From assembly GCA_943736015.1 (NCBI GenBank), contig OX031071.1, positions 15,782,119-15,846,118 of the forward strand: a DNA stretch of 64,000 nt. The letters are read 5' to 3'. A model generated the notes under the pieces. It was not told the origin of the DNA. It saw nothing but the letters and a program-made list of their open reading frames with translations, and did not search any database. This document shows positions 25,558 through 35,447 of this stretch, piece after piece. This stretch comes from Tridacna crocea. Taxonomy: Eukaryota > Mollusca > Bivalvia > Cardiida > Cardiidae. Both the position numbers and the translations under genes were made by a program. The number at the start of each line of letters is the position of its first letter. The first letter of the stretch is position 1.

Positions 25558-26011
25558 TTAACCCATTACCACACAATCCCTACTTTTGATGACCCTGGTA
25601 AAGAACCCTGTAGAAGACATTGTGGGAAAAGGAGAAAATGCTTGTTAACATCATTTTCTCCTGTTTTCACAATATTTTCTACCCTATCATTAAAAAATTG
25701 CACCATTTGAGCCACATTGAAATTGTCGTCTGCAAATGCTTTTAACCCTTTCCCAAACGACAAACTTTTGGACTGGACCAAATTGAAAGCATTTGCAGAC
25801 GACAATTCAACTCTTGCTAAAAAGAAGATTTCTGTCTATGATTGGGTAGAAAACATTGTGGGAAAAGGAGAAAATGCTGGTTACCAGCATTTTCACCTTT
25901 TTCCACAATGTTTTCAAAAGGTTACTATTCAAGACCCGTAAAAACCAGGGATTGTTTGGGAAAGGGTTAATTTGGACAGGGCTAAAGTTTTGTCGTCTGG
26001 TAAAGAGTTAA
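25558..26011 (-). mobile_element. M1 MITE (outer copy of a nested pair)
   Basis: Left part 25558-25741 runs from TTAACCCATTACCACACAAT to CAAATGCT; the right part resumes after 25970 with TTTGGACAGGGCTAAAG and ends GGTAAAGAGTTAA. Another M1 copy occupies the TTAA inside. Confidence 0.85.
25742..25970 (+). mobile_element. M1 MITE nested at a TTAA inside another M1
   Basis: TTAACCCTTTCCCAAACG to TTTGGGAAAGGGTTAA, 229 bp. Removing it and one TTAA restores the host text AATGCTTTTAATTTGGAC. This shows the TTAA target duplication directly. Confidence 0.92.
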
Positions 26012-26382
26012 GCCCCTATTTTATCATAGCACGGCTAATATGGTTATAGAGGATGAAGCTTTTCAAAAACCAAGCGCCTCTGTGAAAGAGCGAAAAGTTT
26101 GTTAAAAGAATAAAAAAAAAACAAGTGCCTTTCATCATTTCCTCTAAAATACTAGATTTGAATATAACCACTGAATAGCGCTTTTTTCTGCCATTATAAA
26201 GCAATCAATGATTGCCATGAACAATTAACGATAATCATTTACTTTTTTAACGATCTGTTTTTAAAAAGTTCAGTCCAGATCTCCTTTGTACTTTGTATTT
26301 GATATAATGGCATCGTTTAATTCTGTAATATTGAGATGTCACGGTTTTTATTGTATAGATATGTAACAAGGTAGAAGACCAT

Positions 26383-26430
26383 GTAGATCCAAGATCAAAC
26401 TGCACCTTCTGCTCAGTCTGATTTTGAAAT
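26383..26430. repeat. P repeat, partial
   Basis: GTAGATCCAAGATCAAACTG and CTCAGTCTGATTTTGA remain. Confidence 0.5.
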
Positions 26431-26701
26431 AAAATGATCACATAAGATATAAGCGCCCTGTTGCTTAGCATTCTAAATGTAAACAAACAAGTCGTTGAAG
26501 AACAATAGAAATACGCACAGTGTGTGTGAAAAACACTTTTGACGCTTTATATAATGAAACATGTGTCGAAACCCTTACCCGTTTTTAAACTGGATGTAAC
26601 CCGTGGTCTTGCTATCCCGGGGGAATAGACTTTTGAAAACAACTTAGAAAAAGGACAATAGGCTGCTTACTAGCATTTTGTCATTTTCCCTCTATTTTCA
26701 T

Positions 26702-26928
26702 TTAACCCTTTACCACACAGCAAAATTTTTGAACATCCAAATTCAAAGCATTTGCAGATGACATTTTCGTACTTGCTCTAATATGAATTTTCTCTTTGAC
26801 AAGGCAGAAAACATTGTGAGGAAAGGAGAAAGTGCTGGTTACCAGCATTTTCTCTTTTCCCCAATATATTTTAGAAAGCCATCTCCCTCAGGATCGTTAA
26901 AAGTTATCATTGTATAGTGAAGTGTTAA
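26702..26928 (+). mobile_element. M1 MITE copy
   Basis: TTAACCCTTTACCACACAGC to GAAGTGTTAA; palindrome tip GTGCTGGTTACCAGCA intact, outer arms mutated. Confidence 0.75.
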
Positions 26929-27802
26929 AGAGGGAGAAGAAATATATTCGATTGGGTCGTTATCTATGGAGTTGTTTGGGAAAGGGCACGAAGTAGTTCC
27001 GTTCCTAGTTGTCATTCAGATGAAAAAAAGGCCTGCATAGATGTCAACATCCGCTCGAGTTACCAGTGAATACATACGAGTTAACGTACAAATATCTTGA
27101 AAAATCAAAGTAAATTTACACATTGCAAAACAATTCAACATTTTTACGACCAAAGTGAAGATGGGCTTCTAAAAACATTCTCAGCACTATTGACTTTCCC
27201 CCCTCAATTTTATAACAGAAAAAAAAACTTAATTCGGATCATTAATCTACACTCTCCGAATTATAAGATATTTTTTCCTCCAAAGCATAAATTTGAAATA
27301 GTAATATTTAGATTTTTGTTTTTTATTTCAAGTAAAAAAAAAAAATATTGTATTTATTTAGCAGGATAAAGGTTAATTTGCAGAATTATACGTACCCCCA
27401 AAATAAGGCAACCCTGATACTGGTTTCTCCGGGCATGACATGACAGGGTGACTTTACATCTCAATATTTCACAAAATCTAAGAGCTAAGACGCTCTATCA
27501 TCTCCAGTAAAGCCCACTCGTAGAGATCGTGCAAGTGTTGCTGCACATGGAGAGTACACCTAACATTGCCTTGGATTCCATATCTTTTTATATAATCTGT
27601 GGTAAAAATTAAAGAACTTGAAAATGAAATACAATGGTTCCCTTATTTTGGATTCTACCTATTCTATATTTTTTGAGCCGGAAACTATGCGATTGTTTGG
27701 TAAAGAGTTTAAAAAAAACATAGGGTGGTTCCGTCCTCTATTTCCATTCACCTAAATAACGATTTGCCGGGATTTCATCGACAGTTTCTAGCAATACAAC
27801 GC
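26929..27802. other. Unassigned intergenic sequence
   Basis: AT-rich; only an M1 end fragment (ATTGTTTGGTAAAGAGTT near 27692) is recognised. Confidence 0.5.
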
Positions 27803-28032
27803 TTAACCCTTTACTCCATAGATACTAATTTCAACGCATTACTTGTAGGAGCTTTTGGAAAACATTGTGGCAAAAGGTGAAATTGCTCGTCACGAGCAAT
27901 TTCACGTTTTGCCACACCTTTTTCTATGCTATCAAAAGGTGTCATATACACATAAAAAAAACAGCTTCATCCTTGCTGTTATTTAGGGCCAATTAGAGAT
28001 ACCATAGAAATGCATCATGGGGTAAAGAGTTG
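27803..28032 (-). mobile_element. M2 MITE copy
   Basis: Starts TTAACCCTTTACTCCATAGA. Palindrome arms GGTGAAATTGCTCGTCACGA / CGAGCAATTTCACGTTTTGC. Right side has ATTTAGGGCCAATTAGAGAT and ends GGGGTAAAGAGTT. Same ends and length as M1 but different hairpin arms. Confidence 0.8.
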
Positions 28033-28280
28033 GTCAACAGCCACTACACCAAAAGTCAGTGGGTAAGATTTCAGGGAATTGATTACAATTTGTTGTTCAA
28101 AGCCTTTTTTTCCCACAATGTTTTCTGTATCCAATAAAAGTTTGTCATTTCCATCAAATGGTATAAATTTGTAGAATTCTATGATGGATTTTTATCGGCT
28201 TTTTTTTTTTGTGCCGTAATGGTTTGACATTATTTTGTTCACACAGCTTTTGTTGATGTTTGCCATTGAAGGAGGCGCCA

Positions 28281-28512
28281 TTAGCTCTTACCAAACAATT
28301 TTTTTTTCACGACTCTGTGAAAGAAACATTTTGAAAGTACTGTGGTAAAAGGAGCAAATGCTGGTAACAAGCATTTTCTCTTATTCACATGATATATATT
28401 GTCCTTCTAAAAATAAATTACAAAAAAAAAAATGAGTCGTTTTAATTTTGTCATCTTGTAAGGCTTTCAATTTGGAACAATCTTAACTTTTTGTCATCTT
28501 GTAAAGAGTTAA
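28281..28512 (-). mobile_element. M1 MITE, diverged copy
   Basis: Left TTAGCTCTTACCAAACAAT, right CATCTTGTAAAGAGTTAA. The palindrome GCAAATGCTGGTAACAAGCA is mutated. Confidence 0.65.
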
Positions 28513-28610
28513 CACGTAACTTGCTAAATATGGGAAATGAAACTTTTAAGCTGATAGAATAGTGTACATGTTGTTATTTCAAGGGTATATTTTGGGGGAA
28601 AATATCGGCC

Positions 28611-28673
28611 AAGTGTAGATCCAAGATAAGACTGCATGTTCTGTGCAGTCCTGTCTTGATCTACACTGTCTGC
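28611..28673. repeat. P palindromic repeat
   Basis: AGTGTAGATCCAAGATAAGA and GTCCTGTCTTGATCTACACT. Followed at 28690 by GGCCTAAGGGTTAA, as at 53745. Confidence 0.75.
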
Positions 28674-29242
28674 TATTGGGCACTGAGTCGCGCTTAACGG
28701 CCTAAGGGTTAAAATGAAGTTTAGATTTTGACTGATTGATTTCAGTGTTTGATTCTTTTCATTATTTAAAGGTGATAGATATGGGATTTACGACGTTTGT
28801 GTTAGCTGTCTTTTCTCTAGGTAAATATAAATTTATAGTTGGAAAATATCTTTTTTTTTTTCATATTGTTAAACGTTAACTATTTCAACATTTCTTGACT
28901 GGTATTTTTATGAACATCGTTACAGGCAAAAAAGTAGTACAGAAATCAGTTCTGACGATAATTACTCGGTTATCTTTTTTTCGAATGTACTTGTTATTGC
29001 CTTTATTTGGGGATATCCAGTAGATCTAGTCCTCAAGCTTTCGGTTCAAATAATTATGTTTCGTTCATTTAAAAGTGAAACCTAGGTCATTCTTAGACAA
29101 CGAATTCAGTACGAGTTACCATTCAGAATATGAGATACAGAAAAAAGTCTCGAACAGTCAAAATTGATCAGTTTTTTTTTTCAGCAGTTCCGTGTTTTTA
29201 TTACCTTGGTATAGAAGGGCTTCACAAAACTTAATTTGAGAA
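28674..29242. other. Unassigned sequence left of the inverted block
   Basis: No element or gene recognised; several short T runs. Confidence 0.5.
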
Positions 29243-29339
29243 ATGGAATATCAGTAGTGTCAAAAGCTTAGGATGAATCCTCGGTATTCAGAGCAAAATC
29301 CTCGTTGAGTAAAATCCTCGGTGAGCAAATCGTTGGTGA

Positions 29340-29553
29340 TGACGTCATCGTACATTTCGTTTTACACAGAGCAAAATTTTCGCCGAATCGATGACGTCAT
29401 AATAGAACATATTAAATCCACATTCGGCATACCTCGGGTGATTGGGCCATTAGATGAAGGTGTGGAATCAGCCGAGTTGTCACGAGTGATGAAATCCATT
29501 GACGGCATTCGGAGCAAAATCCTTGTTGAGGAAATTCTTCGGTGATGACGTCA
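29340..29553. promoter_or_regulatory. Cluster of three TGACGTCA sites
   Basis: Perfect palindromic CRE octamers occur at 29340, 29392 and 29546, amid repeats of GCAAAATCCTCG. TGACGTCA is the CREB/ATF binding site. No gene start is visible nearby, so function is unproven. Confidence 0.5.
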
Positions 29554-30593
29554 TTGTCAATTTCGTTTTACAGAGGGCAAAATCCTCGCTGAATCGTTAA
29601 CGTCATTTTACAATATCTGTTTTTCATATTTATTGATAGCATTGCAAACAGTGTACATGCAACATAAGACCGTCTGCGATCTGATCTTGACCTACACTAG
29701 CTGCAAAATGTTTTTATTATTATTATTATCACTATTATTGATGTATGGAATGCACTGTCATTGACTCTTTTAAATTATTCATGATATGAGTATTTTTATC
29801 AGTATAATCAGTGCACCTCTGCAAATGTTTCTGATGTTGATTCACCACTCACTGCGCAAGTCATTTCATTCACACCGCTGGCTTCTTGTTTTCCTCTAGA
29901 TCACATTTTTTTTTAAAGATGTCCGTTAGCAAATGTTAAACTGGATGACACTGAAAGATTTATCATCTAAAGAAAAGTAAAGATTGTTGTAAAGAAGAAA
30001 TTGCTGGTGATCGACATTTTCTCCTTTTTTTTTCAACAATGTTTATATTTATATAAAGTACGGAATTATTTCAAGTGCTGGTTATGACGCAGGATTGTTA
30101 GGCGAGGATTTTACAGGATCAAAACAATGTTTCCGTGTAGGAGATGCATAAATTAAGCAAAATGAATTTCCGATCAATATTTGTTGAGCAAAGATTTGGA
30201 CTTGCAACTCTTGCGTTTACAGCTTGTTGAAAAAAATGATAATAATTTGGTTAACAAAGTAAACATAACTCTTGTCATGGCGCAGCGAAATTCCCCCATC
30301 TCAAAAAATTGGATGTGTTTGTTTGCTTGATTTCTTTCTCGTCGTTTTTAACAGTATTTCAGTTATAAAAAAGTGACAATTCACCTTTTCATGTGTTTCC
30401 TTTATTTCACAGACTTGTGTGTCCTCAATATATGATTCCCATTTTTGTTTTTGAGACGAGCTAAAGAGAAGTTTGGTGTACTAAATCTTTTACCGGTCGA
30501 CAAAAAATTCAGCGTGGCAAAATTGAAAGCGATTCAAGACGATTAAAAAAATTCTCGTCAACACAAAATGTCATAAACTATGAGGGAAATATG

Positions 30594-30667
30594 TGACCAG
30601 TACAAAACACGAACTCGGAACCCTTTCCTTACAGAACGAGTCCTCTACCACTGTGCTACGCATTCCG
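30594..30667 (-). repeat. tRNA-like sequence
   Basis: On the minus strand: TAGCACAGTGGTAGAGGACT (A-box match) and GGGTTCCGAGTTCG (weak B-box). Acceptor and anticodon stems do not pair, so this is tRNA-derived, not a tRNA gene. Confidence 0.6.
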
Positions 30668-31474
30668 TTTTAACGACAGATTAACACTTAGTGCATTTTT
30701 TGTGAAAGGTAGAGGGAATAAAAACATGGAAAGTTCTTGGTTATCACATAGATCTATTCATGAAAAACGAGTCAGAATGTTTGCATTGTTAATATCTTGG
30801 ACAACGGTTCTAAATTGGGTCTTATAGACATATCTTTATTTTTGACCAATCACAATACACTGTTTATTCTTTCTATATCAAACCAAGAAGTATGTGTAAA
30901 GCCAGCGCATTTGGCTAAGCCGAAAAATAAAGACGTCAACAGAGCTTGTATTATTAGGTTTTTTTTTTTGAGAGGCAATCAAGACCCTCGTAAAAAAGCT
31001 TAATGTTTCTGATGTTGATTTTCCCTTCACAAGGCATGTCATTTCTTTTACCCTGCCAGCTTTCTTTCTAGTAGACGCTCCTACCTTTCATTCCAAACCA
31101 ATGGCTAAATTTCGACAAAAGTCGACGCAAAAGTTCAGCAATGAGAGACGAATGAATCATGTCACACTGAATTCCATTAACGATAAAAACGAATTTCGCC
31201 AACATGTGAAAGAATTCTTGGATAGGTGCACTGTTCAATGTAAAATATCTGAAGCACAAATATAAACAACCTGCCTCTTCAATGTGTTGTTGCAATTTTT
31301 TAGTGATTCTTTTACTAATCAATTCAGAGTTGTAGCGGCTTTACATCATGAGGCATGAGAAAGCATTGTGATGAAATGAGAAAATGCTGATAGTCAACAT
31401 CTCTCCATGTTCTTTTTTTTTAATTACCCTTAATTACAAAAATATATTAATAAGTGTTTCGGATTCATTAAACG

Positions 31475-31548
31475 GAACGTGTAGCTCAGTGGTAGAGCAC
31501 TCGCTCTGTATTCAAAAGGTACCGAGTTCGAGTCCTGCAGAGATCACT
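31475..31548 (+). repeat. tRNA-like sequence, best copy
   Basis: A-box TAGCTCAGTGG at 31482 and B-box GTTCGAGTC at 31526 match pol III promoter consensus at tRNA spacing. The D-arm GCTC/GAGC pairs; the acceptor stem does not. Followed by a T run. Confidence 0.65.
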
Positions 31549-31681
31549 TTTTTTCCCCTCTTTGTTTGTGACATATTTTAACTAGATTTTTGTTTTGTTG
31601 TTGTCTCGAAGTGATTTCAATTTGGACAGGTTGATTTTTTTTGAGGACTGGTAAAGGATTTAGTATACCGAATTCCTCGTT

Positions 31682-31703
31682 GGGGGGGGGGGGGGGGGGG
31701 GGG
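31682..31703 (+). repeat. Poly-G run at duplication border
   Basis: About 22 G in a row, directly before the start of the duplicated segment S1. The other copy has a seven-G run at the matching place (37231). Confidence 0.85.
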
Positions 31704-31949
31704 TTACTGAAAAAAATTTGCACACGACAAATTTCACAGATCAATTTTGCTTTGATACAGAAGAAAATCTTGTAGGAAAAGGAGATATGCTGGTTACCAG
31801 CATTTTCCCCTTTTCCCACAATATTTTCAAAAGGCTGCTTCCTCAGTGTCGTTAAACGTCGTCATTGTGTGATAAAGGGTTAAAACATAGTGGGAAAGGG
31901 GAAAAACGCAGGTCACCAGCCTATGCAATATCTATTTCAATACCCTTTT

Positions 31950-32167
31950 CGAAACAATCCCTGGTCTTTGCGACCTTGAGATAGAATCCTTTTAAAAACA
32001 TTGTGGGAAAAGGAGAAAATGCTGGTTATCAGCATTTTCTCTTTTACCCACTATGTTTTCTACCCTGCTGGAAATAAATTTCAATTTTTGAGTTATGTTT
32101 ATTTTCTTGTCTGAAAGTGCTTTCAATTTTGACCAGTCTAAAATTTTGTCGTTTGGTAAAGGGTTAA
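31950..32167 (-). mobile_element. M1 MITE inside S1
   Basis: ACAATCCCTGGTCTTTGCGA at the left, palindrome GAGAAAATGCTGGTTATCAG, right end GTTTGGTAAAGGGTTAA. The matching copy in S2 lies at about 37485-37703. Confidence 0.75.
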
Positions 32168-32439
32168 AATTATATCACTACTAGACAACAAAATTATGGA
32201 CCTGCCCAACCTCAAAGCGCTTCCACATGACAAAGTGAACATGAATCTAACACTGAAATTTAGTCGCTGAGAGAAAGAAAATGTTGTGAGAGGTGGAGAT
32301 GTAATTTTTTAAAATTCTTTTGAAAACATTGCGGGAATATGAAAAATGCAAAGTGCAAGCATGTCGCAACATTTTGTCAGGCACACAATAATCAAATGGA
32401 CCTATCCAATACATATATACACAGTTATATCTTTCTTAG

Positions 32440-33001
32440 AAGACAACGTTATGGACCTGTCCAAACTCAAAGCACTTGCAGTAACAAAATTAACATGAAT
32501 CATAAATGAAATTCAGTCGCTGAGGGGAAAAAATATTCTAGGAAAATGGAGAATATGCAGCATTTTCTCCTTTTCCCACAATATTTTCCAAAGTCTTCTT
32601 TTTCGAAATTGTTAAAACCTGGTATTGTCTGGTGAAGGTATAAAGGGAAAATATTTGGACTGGCCCAACAAACATTTGACATTCACTCACATTCTAAAAT
32701 AAACACAGATGTATGCAAAGAAAACAATGAATAAATCTGTGTCTGTCTTATTTTTCCAAAATGAACTAACCCATTACAATCATATTGTTTTTCCAACCAT
32801 GATGGAAGGTTTAAAAATCATTGATGGAAAAGGAGATCTGTTAAACAGCATTTTTTCCTTCGCCCACAATGTTTTCCATCATTTCAAAAAAGCATTTTGG
32901 GAAAAGGAGAAAATGCTGGCAACCAGCATTTTCTTTTCTCACAATGTTTTCAGAAGCCTTCTCTTTCAAGGGTATAAAGTCATTGTGTGTATAAAGGGTT
33001 A
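32440..33001 (+). repeat. Series of M1-like remnants
   Basis: Palindrome cores near 32530-32600, 32825-32880 and 32895-32960 (GAGAAAATGCTGGCAACCAG) with a final GTATAAAGGGTTAA at 33001. Confidence 0.6.
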
Positions 33002-33139
33002 ATTGTCAGCACAAAATGCTTTCCGAGTGGGCTAGTCTAAGATTTTACAGTGTAGTAGATGGTTTGTCCAATTATCAGACGTTTACAAGCTACTATGAGA
33101 AGGGTTAAAAGAGAGAGAGAGAGAAATAAATCCAGAATA

Positions 33140-34200
33140 AGTAGACTCATCAAAATCTAAGAAATTAAGACATCATTTTTTTCAAGGTGGAAAAAAAGAC
33201 AACTGGGATAGTTTTTACAAAAATAGGCTCACTGAAAATAAATGGACTCTTCCAATTCCAGTGAATTTTAAGAAGTTTTAAACATGATTGAATTGACTTA
33301 TCCAAATTCATTCACTTGTTAACAAAATGGACTTTCCAAAATTCAATGATTTGTAAAAGAACTAGAAATATATGAAATAGACTCTTCCAGAATATTTGAT
33401 TTTTAAAGAAAATGTCAGATAAAATTAAGTGGACCCTTCCAAATTCAATGAATTCCAAGTTAACGGAATACATTTAAAATGGATTAGTCCAACTTGAAAG
33501 ATGAAAAAATAATAACCCAAAGTTAACAATGGACTCTTCTAAATTAAGAAATTGTAAGACAAATGAATTTTTTCTATGAGATGGACTTTTCCAAATTCAA
33601 AGAGTGATCAGATACTGTATTTAAATGGAATGGACTCTTCCAATTTCAATGATAAGCATAGAATTGAAAAAAAAAGCTAGAATGGACTCTTCCAATTTCA
33701 ATAACTCGGTACTAAATTTTGTACAAAATGAAATCGACTCTTCCAAATTGAATGAATAATGAGGCCCGAAAAAATAAGTAGAATGGACTCTTCCATTTTT
33801 TTATAAGAAAACCTGAAAATAAATAATAGACTTTTCCAAATTCAATATATAGTGAGACCAGACAAGAAGTAAAATGGACTCTTCCATCTTAAAAAAAAAA
33901 ACTATAAATGAATATAATGGACTCTTCTAAATTCAATGAAAACGGAGCTATACATTTGGAAAGAATGGACTCTTCCAACATCACTTTAATTACTGGACTC
34001 TTCCATTTTTCTTTATGTCAAAAGGTTAGAATTTGGCAAAGTCCAAGTTTTTTGTAGTCTGAAAGGGTAAAAAATAAATGAACTCTTCCACATTTCAGAA
34101 ATTGGAAAAAGATTTATTTAAGAAAGTGAACTGTTCCAGGGGTATAATTTAATATAAGTATACAGGCATTGCAAAATAATAAATGGAACCTTCCAAATTA
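33140..34200 (+). repeat. Array of a TGGACTCTTCCA motif at about 50 bp spacing
   Basis: About twenty occurrences of a 20-22 base motif (best form TGGACTCTTCCAAATTCAAT) lie at 33242, 33328, 33430, 33530, 33582, 33632, 33683, 33734, 33783, 33826, 33874, 33917, 33966 and so on. The sequence between is AT-rich and not alike. The motif itself is TGGA..TCCA, a short inverted repeat. Confidence 0.85.
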
Positions 34201-34269
34201 TATGGACTGACTTCTTAACAAATTTTAAAGTAAATTTTATAAATCACGAGAATGAAGACCTTTTGAAGT

Positions 34270-34860
34270 ATCGTGAGAAAAAGGAGAAAATGCTCCTTTA
34301 TATTACAATAATAAATTTTATCAGTCAATAGAAAGAAGCTTTTAAAAACATTGTGGGGAAAGGAGAAAATGCTGGTAACCAGCATTTTTTCCTTGTTACC
34401 TATTGTTTTCTATTCCATCAAAGCAAACTTCCATAATTTGAGAAACATTTGAGATATTTTTCTGCAAATACTTTCAATTTGGACAAGTTTTATTTTTTGT
34501 TGTTGTAAAATAAAGGGTCAAATGTACTGAGAGAGTTAAACCCATATAACATAAATAGATTCATCCAGATAAGCCCACCCCTTCACATTGGACACAAAAG
34601 GGGGGAACATGTTTCATGAAAGTGAGAATTTCGTGCAGTTAACCCTTAACCACATTATACAATACTTTTTTTATGATGTCCGTACCTATGAAAAAGGATT
34701 TAAAAACAATGTTGAAAAAGGAGGAAATGCTGGTGACCAAGATTTTCCACTTTTCACGACAATGTTTTTAACCCTTTCAAAGAAAACCCTCTAATTTGTG
34801 TAACATTTTAATTGTCGTCTGCATTTGCTTTCAAATTTAGGCCAGTCTAAAATTTTGAAG
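34270..34860 (-). repeat. Two M1-like copies
   Basis: Near 34325-34518 (ACATTGTGGGGAAAGGAGAA, ends AAAATAAAGGG) and 34640-34860 (TTAACCCTTAACCACATT to CTAAAATTTTG). Both are mutated. Confidence 0.55.
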
Positions 34861-34949
34861 TGGGATACAAAATTCGAGGGTTGACAATAACAACAAATCC
34901 CCAGCCTTGCATGCTTTGGACACTGAGTAAATACATGAAACCATTTGTC

Positions 34950-35310
34950 TTAACCCTTTACCACACAATGCTGACTTTTAATGACCCTGAGAAAGAAAAC
35001 TTGTAAAAACATTGTGGGAAAAGGAGAAAATGCTGGTAACTAGCATTATTTCCTCATACTACTATATTTTCTACCGTTCCCAAACCAAATTTTCAATTTT
35101 TCAGTCACAATTATTCTGTCGTTTGCTACTCCTTCAAATTTGGACCAGTCTAAAATTTTATTGTTTGGTAAACAAAATTTTAGACTGGTCCAAATTTAAA
35201 GCACATGAAGATGACAAAAGTAAATCAAACATTGAAAATTTGTTTCAAAGCAGGATAGAAAACATTGTGGGAAAAGGAGAAGGATACATTCATATTTTGT
35301 ACGGTTTTGC
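34950..35310 (-). mobile_element. M1 MITE joined to a partial second copy
   Basis: TTAACCCTTTACCACACAAT starts the first copy, which runs into GTTTGGTAAAC. A second M1 in the opposite direction begins there with AAAATTTTAGACTGGTCC and stops at GAAAAGGAGAAGG. Confidence 0.65.
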
Positions 35311-35447
35311 CAATCTATGAGGAAAGAGAAGAGTTGGTAAGCCAGGAGTCTTGGATTTAATCCATATTTGAGGCTTCAAGTTTTATTTGGGATTGTTCTT
35401 GCCATGGGTATTGAACTTGAGATCCAATAGTATCAATCACAAAACCG

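Larger units (their letters stand above)
29243..31680 (+). repeat. Left arm (L) of the large inverted structure
   Basis: This 2.4 kb arm matches the reverse complement of about 40700-43345. Shared blocks include the CRE-rich 29281-29600, the tRNA-like sequences, and CTGCCTCTTCAATGTGTTGT. It starts to match near ATATCAGTAGTGTCAAAAG. Inserts and gaps interrupt the match. Confidence 0.8.
31704..34013 (+). repeat. Duplicated segment S1 (2.3 kb)
   Basis: Nearly identical, in the same direction, to 37237-39488. It contains several M1 copies (for example ending at 31882 and 32167), other M1-like remnants and most of the 50 bp array. S2 lacks about 43 bases present here near 32790-32831. Confidence 0.9.

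Noticed and set aside
31475..31548. Functional tRNA gene
   Set aside because: Acceptor and anticodon stems do not pair and five similar degraded copies exist, one lacking the D-loop.
33140..34200. CRISPR-like repeat-spacer array
   Set aside because: Eukaryotic context, repeats strongly degenerate, spacing not exact, no cas genes. It is better described as a motif array in duplicated DNA.
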